NCBI GenBank assembly: GCA_016808115.1
Contig: JAEQBH010001839.1
Location: 248,001 to 312,000 of the forward strand
Origin: Tetrastigma voinierianum
Lineage: Eukaryota > Streptophyta > Magnoliopsida > Vitales > Vitaceae
Direction: 5' to 3'
DNA length: 64,000 bases
The translations under genes were made by a program, and so were the position numbers. Below, piece by piece: positions 11,291 through 22,462 of this stretch. Every line of letters begins with the position of its first letter. The stretch's first letter is position 1. The notes beneath the pieces are model-generated. The model was given only the letters and a program-made list of their open reading frames with translations, searched no databases and had not been told where the DNA came from.

Positions 11291-13431
11291 TGATATGAAC
11301 CGAGAAAATTACGATTTTCTCCGAACAAAATCGTAATTTGGTACAAATCAAAATTTTTCTAGATCTCCGGATGATGGCTTGGACTTCTAAATTTAGAAAT
11401 GCGTCTCGTTCGCTTACCGCGTGATTTACTGGATGGTCGAGAGAGTCGAGATTTGCGCGTTTTGAGGCGTGGAGTGTCGGATGACACGTAGCAGGTTGAG
11501 ATGTGCTGCATGGCGTGCCAGAGAGTGTGGCAGCAGCGTTAAAGGAATGGCACCGCAATTATGCATGTGTGGGGAAATAGATCCAATGGCTATGATAGGT
11601 ACATGAGGTACATGATAAGTAAAGGGAAATAAAGAATTAAGGAATAAAAATGGAAAATGGAAAGCCACACATTTGGCTGAGAGGAAAACCTGCTTGTAAA
11701 TATCTTTCATCCCAGGGAGAGAAAAAGAGAAAGTGCAAAGAGAAATAGGAAGAGGAGAAAAAAAGAAAAAACAAAAAAGAAATGAGAAGAGAGAGAAAAA
11801 GAAAGGAAACGAAATGAAAGAAAAGAAAGGAGGAAAGGAAAGAAAAGAAAGGAGAAAATGAAAAGAATTCGGTGGAAGAAAGGGAAATGGAAAGAAGAAT
11901 GCAAAAAAATAGGAAGAGAAAACAAGGTATCAAGATGGCTTTTGGTATTTTGTGATTTTCTTTAGAGAAATTACCTTCTCTGCAGAATCGGGTTAATCGG
12001 ATAGTCGGATTTCTTCGGACAAAAAAGCAAAGTGTTCTACGCGAGAGAGGGCAGGCGTGGACTCGTTTGGATTTCGACAAACTCCGTGAGCTAGGGGTTT
12101 TATCCTACTTGTTTACCCCTTGTTTAAGTGTTTTGTAAATGCTTGTGTTGGTTTTGAGCGCCGTGAGGGCCGTTTGGTCGGTCCCCAGATCTTGGAGCCG
12201 AGGGTGTGAAACACCCGTTTTTGGAGCCCATTTGGATGATGTGCTGTGTAGAACTGTTGGGAGTGTTGCATTTTAATAATTTATGAAATAAATTGTGTTT
12301 TGGTGTATAGGCCATTGGAGATAAAATTGTGATTTGCTCGATTATATGGAATATAATTGTTTGTATAAGCCATTGGAGATAAGTGTGATTTACTCAGTGC
12401 CTTGGCCAGTGACAATTATGCTGGTCATTGGAGATGAAATTGTGAATTGCTCAAAGGCGACCCAAGGCCCAGTGTTGTTTGATCCATATTGTTGAATTAC
12501 ATGTGGTGTGAAATTCTGCAGGCTGAGAATGTTTGCATAATTAATATATTCGCCTTCTATATTTGCGCAAATGGTTTTGGAAATGGCATAACAACACATT
12601 TTCATATGCCTTTGGGTAACCTAGAGATTAGGTGTTAATTAAATGACTGCAAGTCCCCACGAAAAAAGCTGGTACTGGTGTGAAAGGAATTTCACGGGAT
12701 GATTTTCGGAATTGGGTTAGGAGATGGGCAATAGATCATTTGGACAGCGCTCATGACAACTGGAAAGCACTGCGAAACCGAACCAACCTCGGAGGAGATG
12801 TGAGTGTACCACAGGCGCTGGTGGACTAGCACTAAACAACAAGTTTTGTTTGAAAATAATATTTTCTCTGCAGCAGGCAAGTGTGAGAGTCGGTGAGACT
12901 GAGACGTAGAACGGGCATTTTAGACGTTCAAGTAGGATCCACGTGTTGCGGTATAGCTGACACAGATGGGCATTGCATATGCGCACTTAGGTGAGTAACC
13001 CATTTAAGGTGTTTAAGCTGAGGCGACAACTGTATCAGGAAACCATGTGCTTTAGGTGGGGCGTGCGGGAGCGACTTCATCTTAGAGGCCGGGTTTGGCA
13101 TTTGGATTTATGTAGCTTTTGATGATTTTTTGGATAATATGTATTAGAAAACCATTATGAGGCTTTAATATGTATTTGTGACAAAAGCTCATAACTCTTG
13201 GACTATTGGAATATAGTTGTGATATTTATTTGTAGTATTGGTTTATGGAGCTGAGGCTGTTTTACTAGAGTGCCTCATTACAGTGATCTCGAAGGCTGTT
13301 CTGAAATTTCGATGGAGTTGACGGTGATCGGCGGCCAGTTTTGAGCGTCTGGCGACGCCGGAACTTCCGGACATATTCACTGACCGTGATCAGTTGATAT
13401 CGATTACCTGGGCCTTGAGGTTTGGGTGCAG
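11291..13431 (+). repeat. 5' LTR of copy A
   Basis: It begins TGATATGAACCGAG and quickly reaches the family's AAAATCGTAATTT motif, as in the LTRs of P and M1. It contains a 230-bp polypurine block at 11,705-11,930, then a segment ending in GAGGGCCGTTTGGTCGGTCCC (12,165-12,185) that matches GAGGCCGTTAGGGACCGTC at 48,008-48,026 in P. Repeated ATTGGAGAT motifs follow at 12,310-12,430. It ends near GGTTTGGGTGCA. The copy at 15.65-17.62 kb repeats the polypurine block and much of the rest. Confidence 0.7.
11705..11930 (+). repeat. Polypurine block in copy A 5' LTR
   Basis: Almost pure A and G, mostly GAAAAG and GGAAAG steps. A long phenylalanine- and serine-rich open frame on the other strand is only the translation of this block. 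The same block recurs at 16,060-16,215 in the 3' LTR. Confidence 0.8.
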
Positions 13432-14320
13432 GCCACGAACCTTTGAATCGAACTAGGTATGTGAAAACCTAGGGATTGAAGACATGGGCTTAGGCTATAG
13501 TCTTTGAGGTATAAAGAACATCACCACTAGGTATGGTTCGATGTTGGTAACAGTGTAGATTTTGAAATCACGGGAGTAGAAGCAGATTTTCATACACAGT
13601 CATTTGAATTACCTTGTTTTGTGTGAATTGATGAATTAGGTGTTTGATGTGTGTGATCGTAAATATTTGATGAATTTGTTGATGATGTGCATACTGCCTA
13701 CCTTGTTATGTGTTGAGATTGTTTATGTGCTTAGTGATTAGCACATAGGAAAACAAATGAAGTGTTAGAAAATTTTTTTTAAGGAGTTTATAGTTAATAA
13801 TAGCCAGACAGAGAAAAAAATTTTATAAGTTCCTTGAGTGTTCTAGAAAATGAGAAAAAAAAAAATGAGGTGAAAGAAAATAATTTTCTAGGTTTTACAA
13901 GTTGTAAAATTGAAGAAAATTGAAGAAAATGGTGTTTTTTCAGACCTTTATTATTACGGGAAGCGAAAATAGGCATGTGACACGCACTGGCGCATCTGCT
14001 GTTCATTGCTGAAAATGAAAAAAAAAATGTATACTCATGTTTTTAGATATGCTTTCTGACTCTTTTGTGATATATATATATGTATGTATGTATATGTATT
14101 CCGCTGAATTTTTAGGCATTTCCGATGGCCCGGAAATAAATGAAAAAAAATAGGTATATATTTTTTGGTATTTTCCGATTAATGTTTTGAACAGAGCATA
14201 TATATATGTATATGTATTTTAGGTGTCTCTAGTAGCGGAAAAAAAAAATGAAATTTTGTTGTTAAAATGATTTAATAAAATGGATTATATCTTTGCATTG
14301 CAGAGATGCATGGGCATTCA
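13432..14320 (+). promoter_or_regulatory. Leader of copy A: primer region, hairpin, microsatellites
   Basis: Just after the LTR the sequence shares CATCACCACTAGGTATGGTT (about 13,522-13,541) with P and, reversed, with M1. The primer site itself is not readable, being replaced by CTTTGAATCGAAC. A hairpin CTAGGT...ACCTAG (13,453-13,472) stands where P and M1 have their first hairpin; the second is lost. Farther on the leader is AT-rich with TATATATG/TATG microsatellites (14,071-14,100 and 14,197-14,215) and ends near TTGCATTGCAG, which looks like a 3' splice site. P has a similar AAATGCAG at the same relative place. Confidence 0.55.
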
Positions 14321-15649
14321 ATATTCAGCGGCATTTTACGTGTATGAATAGTATCTCGAGGCGTGTTTGAGCCGTAGAATCTTTGCGTGGCTCAAGCAGC
14401 ACGCCGTTTCGGTTGTCTTGAATGAAGCTAGTAGAGCTTGAGGGCGTAGAGGCGTCCGCGAGTTCTTGATCGAACTGTCGGCTTTGACAGGCGAGCGCTG
14501 TGAGCGTGAGGGTGCAGATTCTATCTCTGGGCGCCATGCAATGACATTGAGCGGAACGGGCATTCTGGCGGCTTAGAAACTCATCTGTCGAGGATAGGGG
14601 TGTTGGTGCTGCACCGAAGGAGATCGTGCTGCTGACTTGAAAGCGGGAAGACTTACGTTTCGCAAGATCATCGAGGTGAAGGGGTTTTCAGCCCGAGACG
14701 GGACATGTAATCGGCGAGGCGAGATGATGTGTTTACCTTGTGACTGGACACCGACGGGATTGTCCATGGAGCGGGGAATCCGGTTGCGGGACACCTGGTC
14801 TGGTATCGGTAGGACGCGAGTTAGGGTTGCCGGGCGGGATGCGGCGATCGATTGTGCCTGGCTAAACCGCGCGGCGGACGCGGGAGATTGCCCAGAGGCG
14901 GGGATCGAGTTTGGGGGCGGTGCAGTCCCGGTCGGTGAGACATGGCGGTGCGGTTTGTTTCTCCGTACCCTAGGCGTAGCCCGGTGCGGGACTGCCTGGT
15001 CCAGAGGGTGCCACACCGGCCTGCTGATGCACCTGGCCAGGGCTGGAACCACGCAGGCAGGGCAGAGCGGAACCAGAATAAGACCCTGGATTCTTGGTAG
15101 GGGGACAGACTCAGGCGGCGGGGTGGCATATTGCAGTCTGCAGGCTTTTTGGCATACTCGAGCGGAACTTCCGTCTGAGGCGGAGATCTCATGGTGCAGA
15201 GCAGTGGGGTCTGGCGGGATATGCGAAGTGCGTTTCTACTCTTGCATTTGTTGACCCAGGCCGTTTAATTTGTCTCATGAATTCGGCTATTATTGCATCT
15301 TATGATAGGTTTGAGACTTAGAGGTTGAGGCATTTAAGAGATGATGGAGAAGTGCCTGGTTTCTTTGAGATGAGAGTCGATAAGTTTCTTCGTCAGAATC
15401 ATTGAATGGGATCCTGAGTGATTTTGCTCATGGTGGACCTTAGGGCAGTAGACATATTGGTTGTTAATGTCATTCTTGACATGAATGAGTTGACGACCGA
15501 TGGGTTGGCTCAATAATTGGGGACTAAGCGGGTTGTCATACTCGACGGTCTTTGAGGTTGGGTGAGGTTACATATGCATGGGTGGACATCGTATGTGCAT
15601 GGAATTTGAGAACAAGAGAATACCCAGGATGGGAGAGCTCTTGGGTGCA
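14321..15649 (+). other. Interior of copy A, GC-rich, not recognised
   Basis: The part from 14,390 to 15,240 is GC-rich and open in several frames on both strands (the longest, 14,637-15,254 plus, has 205 codons). I see no gag, zinc-knuckle or pol motif, and codon-like bias occurs in all frames, so I do not call a protein. Between about 15,420 and 15,500, a plus-strand reading around MVDLRAVDILVVNVILDMNE distantly recalls the protease segment LxDFDVILGMDWL of the family, which would place a protease remnant here. That is a weak match. The section may be a captured sequence, or leader sequence expanded in this copy. Confidence 0.35.
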
Positions 15650-17620
15650 GAAGAATTGTTTTTCAGACATCAAATAGTGTTCTGGTACTGAGCATCTAGA
15701 GACACTCCCTGAATCCCGGATCAGTGCGAAACGACTTCTAAAGTTGGAGGCTCAGTCTGCCATTCTTCTACGCCAGATTTTAAGTTGGGTCAGAGCTGAC
15801 AGATTTTATGCATTTTACTAGAGCGGGGTGTCCGGATACGTAGCGAGGATTGGGGATGTCACGTAGCACCTCAAGAGTGTGAACCTGTGGCGTAAAGGTA
15901 ACTCACAATTAGCCATGTGTGGGAAATGAATCCCATATTTCCCTTGATAAGGCCACGTAGAGGCATGTCATAAAGGAAATAAAGGAATTAAGGAATAAAA
16001 TGGAAAATGGAAAGCCGTGCATTTGGCAGGAGGGGAAGGAAACTTCCTGCTTGCGTCTCTTCACTTAAGGGGAGAAAAAGTGCAAAGAGAAATAGGAAGG
16101 AAAGAAAACAAAGAAGAAGCGAGAAGAGAAAAGAAAGTGACAAAGGAAAGAAAAGAAAGGAGGAAGGAAAGAAAAGAAAGGAGAAAATGAAAAGAACTGA
16201 TGAGAAGAAAATTGGGGGAAATGGAAAGAATGCCAAGCGTACAGGAGGAAAAAAGGAATCAGATGGCTTACATTTATGAGACACTACTTTTGAGGAGACA
16301 TATCTCTAGAATCTGATTAATCAGACCCAAAAAACCAGGATTCAGGACCAAAAAGCAAAGTCATTCTGTAAGAGAAGACAGCAAAATGGACATGGTTTTA
16401 GTTTTTGACAAAACTTCTAAATAGAGGTAAAAGAGTTTCTTATCTACTGTTTTTATCTATGTTTAAGTGTTTGTAAATGCTGGCATTGGTTTGAAGCGTG
16501 AGGGGCGTTTGATGGAATCACAAATATTAGACCCGACAATGAAATTTTACGTTTTGGGCTTATTTGGGACAGAATCAAATGTTTGTATAGGAACTGTTAG
16601 AATATACATTAACAAACTATGAAATAAATATATTTTACAATTATATCGACCATTGAATTCAAAACACATATGAACACATGAGTCATATAGTCTGAAGCCG
16701 TATTGTATGAACCATTGGAGATGAGTATGAATTACTTAAGTGACTAATTTAGTTATTTAGTCTGCTGCATTATTAATTATGTGACAATAAATTACAGATT
16801 TAGCGACATTTTTTTGTTCTTATATTTAACTGTTTTCACTATATTGTATAAATGGTTTGGAAATGGCATAATGCACTTTCCTTTATGCTGTTAACCTAGA
16901 GATTAGGTGTTGATACGAAACTAAATTACTAACAAGCGAAACGTGCGATTCGAGAATTTGGATGATTTCGGAAGAACTGTTGAAGAATGAGGCCCAGCTG
17001 GATCGACTGTGGGGATTCGCCGGCATTTTGGAAGCTAAACCGTCGCTTTCAGGAGGCGATCATATTTTGAACACTTGGTAGTTTATTTTCAAGAATAACA
17101 AGTTTGTTTTGAAAGCAGTACATTTGCTATCATACATGGCGCCGACAGTGAGGAGTAGGTGAGGACTCGAGTTTGCAAGGAGCAGGCGCTGCGAGCACTA
17201 AGTGGATCGCGTATTGCCAGATTGTGTGTTGAATGGGGCGCCATGCCATAGGTGATAAACATTCGGGGTGATTCCACTCTTGGGCGATAAGCTCACCACG
17301 TCAGAGAATATATTATTTTGGAGTGCGGGAGCGTGCGAGGAGGCGACTCATCTTGACGGTGCAGCGAAAGTAGGGTTAACAAACTGATGGTTTTTGATTC
17401 TTCTATTAGAAATGTTAGGAAAGCACTAACTATCATATTTACATTAAGAGAAATGTATAACTCTTGGACTATTGGAATATAGTTGTGATATTTTATTTGT
17501 GGCATGGATTTATGACTTTGGGAAGGGTGTTTTTTACCTCAAATTGCTAGTCTAGATCAGAGCCATAATTGAGTGGACTGTGGGTGAGTCAGCGGACCCT
17601 GGGTTTTTGGGCATCACCCA
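15650..17620 (+). repeat. 3' LTR of copy A
   Basis: From about 15,820 onwards it follows the 5' LTR closely: GATGTCACGTAGCA at 15,856 against GATGACACGTAGCA at 11,478, the shared block AGGAATAAAATGGAAAATGG (15,989-16,008), the polypurine block, and GTGGTGATATTTTATTTG-like text near the end. It ends at GGGCATCACCCA (17,620) after GTCAGCGGACCCTGGG, the same end as in P. The first 170 bp are poorly conserved and the start is uncertain. No target-site duplication could be verified. Confidence 0.65.
16060..16215 (+). repeat. Polypurine block in copy A 3' LTR
   Basis: GAAAAG/GGAAAG-rich, almost free of pyrimidines on the plus strand. It is the partner of the 11,705-11,930 block and about 70 bp shorter, so repeat number has changed since insertion. 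The lysine/arginine-rich or phenylalanine-rich frames across it are composition artefacts. Confidence 0.75.
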
Positions 17621-20135
17621 GCTAGATTGGTTAAGTTTTGTTCTTCACCCTTTGTGAGCATCTGCATGGGCCGGGTAGTTCTTTCTTTCTTTGCGGATTG
17701 GAGGTGACTCTCGGTTGTTGCCGGTTGAGCTGACCCCAGCGCTACTGCCAAACCGCTTCGGTTGAATTCCGATCTTGAAGGCTTCCGAGGAGCCCTTTTC
17801 ACAGGTAAGGGTATGGAAGAGGTAGGAATTAGGTATCGAGGGGTCGAGATATCGCCATCCGATAAGTGCTGCCGTGGGACCTAAAGTCGGACCCTTATAT
17901 GGGGCTTGCTTTTCATGGCATTACGACCTCTTTGCTGGTGTAAGGTCACGGTGTCCTCTGACGTTTGACTCTTACGTGGTTTGATGATCGATGTGTTGTG
18001 CTGCTATTGAAACAGCGTTGATAGCATTCATGCCTTCTTCCCTCTGCACCCATTTATAAAAGAGGGTTTTACAACGCCTATTATCTTACAACATACCAAC
18101 TTTACTTCAAACTAAGAACATTACGGTTGGGCTATTGTGGTTTTCTTCGAGGACGGGGGCCTCGGTGTTCCCAATAGCCTTTTTATTCCTTGATCTTTTA
18201 GCCTTGAAGGAAACCGCAGGGCACCACTGCTATTTCAAGAGCGTTACGAAAAACTCCTCTAGTTATTCCAGGCCTTCCCTCTTCCACGCAGATTTTCTGG
18301 AGAGGGAGAAGGTGTTGCTGCCGTTAGCGACCTGGAGTGGGAATATGACCCTCTGGACAGGGATGACACCCTGGGCGTCCCGGTTGCCTGGACTACCATC
18401 AGGTATAAGTCATTGTCGGCTTTGTTTTTGGTATGGCTATTTATAGGTGTTGAAGACACTTTCTCTATTCTTTGCTTTATTCGCGTGTCTCTGGGTGCTT
18501 TCGAACTACTCTCGACCTCAAAGATAACGTCATAAGCGCGGGGTGCGGACTGATGTTCGAGCTACTACACTAAGCTGATCGGTCGGATATTCCTGGCCTC
18601 GAGCTCGAGGTATCCATCTCTTGCTTTGAGGCCTTGCCCACTCAGCCTTACCATAGAAAATCTCTCCCCATCGGGCTTTCCGCGTAACACCGGGAAGCTT
18701 CAATGCGAGCGAAAGAACACTATCTTGGGGAGGTGTAGGGTGACAAGAAACGTGGATTCCGTTGAAGAAGGGCTTGATAGAGCTGAGCGGGTGAAAGATG
18801 ATCCTGCACTCCCTTCTACCAGCACTGCGATCAAGCCGGAATATTATCTGTTTAACCTCGGCGAGGTGCCTAAAACTTTGGGGATTGCGACCGCTTTGCG
18901 ACCATTTTGAGGCAAAGACCTCGAGAGGAACAATTGTGGCGGTTGAAGGTCATTGCCCGTCAACATTTGGAACCACCGCGCAAAGTGGCTCACCTTCCTC
19001 GAGGGGCGGAAAAGTTGAGGAGAAGGGCTCGGGGGCGACGAGAAGATGGCATTGCTGCCTTCACTCCGTGTGAACGCGTGGCGGCGCGGATCACCGATCC
19101 GCTCTCTTAGGGTGCGACCTCGAAGTGCGGCGCGTTGCAGTTGAGGCGTTGGCTCTATCCCTCGGTGTAAGTTCCGTATCTTATCGTGTCTAATTTCAAC
19201 ATGGACCCGGGTGTGATTTCACGACGTGATTGTAGTCTGCATATGTGGATGTAGGCGGGGAGAAGTATTCATTTGAAGAGTTTGGCAAAGCAATCTAAAT
19301 GAGAGAGCCATGCAATTGCCGAACACCCCAAAGCGGAATGACTGCTGCACCCAAACGGGCTAAGTTTCGGGGCCCGGGTGCAGTATGGCCAGAGGAACTG
19401 GGTGAAGCATAAATCTGTTGACACTCCATGGGTGTCTGGCTGGTGAGTGAAAATCAAACCAGCGGCTGAGAAGCGTGAGTCTCGAGCCCAGGAGGTTCGA
19501 GATGGTAAGCCATACAAATGACTTGCTAGGAAGCTGGACAACCAGTCTATCGGTATGAGCTTCAGATGGCCAAGGATGAGCTTCTTACGTCCCGAGAGCG
19601 GCAACAGAGTTCAAGAAAACGCGAGTCGCGGCTGAGTGGCCGACCGTGACTTCTTGCTGAGCGGCTTCGTCGCGAGGCTTCGAGATATAGCTGCGATGAG
19701 CGTCGGCGAGGAGTGATGTGAGCTGCGATGGGGACCTTCATCAACAAATAACCCCGGTCGGCAGAGGGGGCCGAGGCCTGAGAGGTGAGGGCGAGCGTAC
19801 TCAATGGGCTAGGCCGGCACTGGGAGGGAAGAGGCGCTAAGGCCCTACCAGGCTACTGACTTATAATTTGTTCCCTAGCGGCGAGGCGAAGAATCCCCTT
19901 TCACTCATATCGTGGAAGTTAGGAATATGACCCGAAACCACTCCTTCTTAGCCTCTGCTCATTCTCGATGTCGATTTCCAGCATATCTTGACTTGCCAAT
20001 TGTTTTGTTTTTTTTTTTTTTTTGCTGGGCTTGGGACCCAGGACATATGTAGCCTTTTCTTTAATGAATATTCATTTTCTACTTCATCGCTTTCGCCTTT
20101 ATTTGCTCATTTAGGCAATTGTTTTGCATGAGGCA
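17621..20135. other. Unassigned region with a promoter-like site
   Basis: No family motif is recognised. GC content rises towards the right. A stretch of plus-strand sequence (18,600-19,110) is open in pieces and rich in Arg, Glu and Gly codons, without a recognisable domain. A T-run of about 18 lies at 20,008-20,024. Because it lies beyond the tandem array on the 3' side of the minus-strand Tat-type element, it could hold that element's 3' LTR. I could not match it to any sequence on the 5' side (27.7-28.8 kb), so this stays open. Confidence 0.35.
18050..18066 (+). promoter_or_regulatory. Candidate TATA box
   Basis: CATTTATAAAAGAGGG fits a plant TATA box and lies just upstream of a pyrimidine/A-rich stretch typical of a transcription start. 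It could be the promoter of an unrecognised LTR reading to the right. There is no independent support. Confidence 0.3.
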
Positions 20136-20139
20136 GAAT

Positions 20140-21260
20140 CAACTTCTTGGCTACATAACTGAATTAAGCGCATCAGAAGACCAACTTGCTCACTAGGACT
20201 CATGGCCTACATGAGTAGTCGAACTCGTCAAATTGAGCTATTGGGCTCCTGGCGGCGAGCCATATGGGGTGAATAACTGGTTGCGAAGGCGACTCTTAAG
20301 TGCATGGCACGAGCGAGTAGTTGAGCTCTTCAAGCCCAGCCTACTGATGCTGAAAGATTGAGACCTTCTGAGGTGGACTCAAACTGCGAAGTAGAGGCAA
20401 ACCACTAGAAGCTGTGGCATAGCAGGAAATGAAGCCAGGCTTTCGTCAAGGCGGCTCGCGCGACTGCTGGCGGCGAGGCCTTATGGTGAATAACTGAAGC
20501 GAGGCTTAAACTCTGGGTTTCATGGCTTGAAGCGAGTAGTCAAGCTCGTCAAAGGCGAAACTCTTGGGCTCTGGCCACGAACGCTGGTGAATAACTGGTG
20601 AAGCTGAAGCCTTGGTGCGTGGCACGGCGAGTAGTCGAGCTTCGTCGGCTTGCGGGCCTCTCTTGATACTGTGGCCGGGGCTGCGAAGCTGGCTGGCGCT
20701 GCTGAGGCCCGACCTCTTGGCACGTAAACTTTGAGGCAGAGTAATCCCGACCGTAAAAACGAGGCCGGTGGGGCGGCGAGGCCTCATGGGTTGGGCGCTT
20801 TGGTGAGCCCGGCTCTTGACCGTGCTTTGGCGGTGGTGGGCTTTTGTCAGCGAGCTGAGCTCTGGCGGCTGAGGCCGCCCATGAAGGCTGGTCTCAGCAG
20901 GGGTTGAGCTTGACTCTGCCCAATTACATGGCACGGTAAAGTGATGAGCTAATGAAGTGTGTGAAACTCTCTGGCAGACATATCAAGGCTGAATGTGAGG
21001 CGAACAACTCTTGGGGTACATGGCCCGAGACCGAGGAGTGGTCAGCTCATCGTGAGAGCTCTTTGGGCTCCGGGCGGCGGGCCTTATGGGAATTTGAATA
21101 ACTGGGCGAATGACTCTTAGGTTGCATGGCTGAGTAGAGTAGTTGAGCATTAGCTGAGGATGAGCTCTGGGGCATGGGCCTTATGGGCTGAATAGCTTGG
21201 CTGGGTGACTCTTTGGGACCCATGTTTGGCTTGAGGGCGTGACTAGCCAAGGCCCGGAGC
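20140..21260. repeat. Tandem array, degenerate unit of about 100 bp
   Basis: A unit containing TTGGGCTCCTGGCGGCGAGCC, then TTATGG, GAATAACTGG, GACTCTTAGG, GCATGGC and GAGTAGTCGAGCTCGTC recurs with variations. The anchor GAATAACTGG or a near match occurs at 20,271, 20,488, 20,589, 21,096 and 21,190. The spacings (217, 101, 507, 94) are near multiples of 100, giving about ten units. It lies on the 3' side of the minus-strand Tat-type element. Tat/Ogre elements are known to carry tandem repeats between pol and the 3' LTR, so it may be part of that element. Confidence 0.7.
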
Positions 21261-22462
21261 TGCGGGCTCGGCGAGCCGCACTTCTTAAGATGAAGAACTC
21301 ACGCAAATTTGAATAACCGTGGCGGATTGACTTCCAATTCTTGGAAAGATGCGAGTATCTTTAATGCTGGTTCATGGAGAATCGAAAACGATTGCTCGAG
21401 TTTCCGAGTGCTTTAGCCTTCTTATGAATGATGGCTCCGCTGGTATGGAGCCATACTTGAATCTTACGTCGCTACGGTGTGCGATTGGAATACGCGCGAC
21501 ATGAAAACGTCGAGAAGCAATTAGATCTTCGTAGGGGATCCGTCACGGGGATTACGCTTTTGGATTCGGTGGACCTCCTACCTGTGGGAGTTGTGTTTTT
21601 CCCTAATCTCCCCTTTATGGGAGTCGTGTTATCCCTTAGCTTCGTGCTAGGGGATGCGTCTGGAGAGGGCGGTACATTTCTTGTATCACTTTCTCTATTT
21701 TCTCCTCTTCTTTCTCTTCCTCTTCTTTCTTCTCCTTCTCCTTCTCTTTCATTCTCTCTTCTTTTCTTTCTCCTTTTCTTCCCCATCTCATTCTCCCTTT
21801 TTCCTTTCCTTTCGCCTTTCTCTTCCTCTCTTTGACACCGCAATCTTTCCTTCACCACTTTTTCTTCTATTCTCATATTTCCATCTCTTTTTCCTTTCCT
21901 CTTTCTCTCTTGAGGGTTTTTTTGAGAGGCCCGTATGCTTGTTTTGTTTCGAGATGAGAATGACACTGCATTTTGCCGGCAATCAATTACTCTTATTGTA
22001 ATAAAGAGATGTTTTATTTTTTGAATCATGAACTTGCACATTCTGATGTATGTAATTTTCCTGCTCATTCTATGGCTGATCTGTTTGAGCGTCCCAACAA
22101 AATAATCGATGGCAGCTCAGGTTCGTCATCAGCGATAATGCTTTATTTAAGACTACAAGCCAGAGGTCTCGCGATAAAAGCGCTTAAGGTGACATTCCAA
22201 GCATGATGCGAGAACTTTTCCCTCCCATAATGCGGAGTTCGTGACTGCTTCCGGTTTGACGGCAGCGAGATATGATGTAGAGGGTCCTCAGGATTAGGTC
22301 TTAGCTTTCCATCTTGTTTGAGTTCTTCTTGGCAAGAGCTTTTTTAAGACAAGACATTTATAGCTTACGACTAACTACGGGTTCTATGACTTATTATAAT
22401 ACCTCTAACGCAGCTCAACTGCTTTTAAACATTACTAAATAAGCTTCTGGACTGCTCTATTT
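21261..22462. other. Noncoding region with polypyrimidine tract
   Basis: From about 21,685 to 21,925 the plus strand is almost pure C and T (TTCTCCTTCTCCTTCTC-like). Seen from the minus-strand element it is a polypurine stretch in its 3' region, possibly relevant to plus-strand priming, though there is no adjoining LTR boundary I can prove. Leu/Ser/Phe-rich frames over it are artefacts. A pair of short near-repeats, CCTGTGGGAGTTGTGTT and CTTTATGGGAGTCGTGTT, lies at 21,580-21,630. The rest shows nothing recognisable. Confidence 0.5.

Larger units (their letters stand above)
11291..17620 (+). mobile_element. Tekay-family element with two LTRs and shortened interior (copy A)
   Basis: Two direct LTR copies, 11,291-13,431 and about 15,650-17,620, enclose only about 2.2 kb. 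The interior starts with a leader matching that of element P, then passes into GC-rich sequence without clear gag or pol motifs. Since the full-length relative has about 9 kb between its LTRs, copy A is either a non-autonomous derivative or a large internal deletion. It depends on its neighbours' family for any mobility. It is head to head with M1. Confidence 0.65.

Noticed and set aside
11637..12080. Long Phe/Ser/Leu-rich open frame resembling a membrane protein (minus strand)
   Set aside because: It is the translation of the LTR polypurine block. The same happens at 15,988-16,284 and 21,479-22,001. No domain and no independent coding signal.
14573..15254. Pair of long opposing frames (159 codons minus, 205 codons plus)
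   Set aside because: Both are open only because the DNA is GC-rich and stop-poor. Neither shows a known motif. Kept as unassigned interior of copy A, not as genes.
17621..20135. 3' LTR of the Tat-type element
   Set aside because: Position would fit, but I found no matching sequence at 27.7-28.8 kb, so the call cannot be supported.
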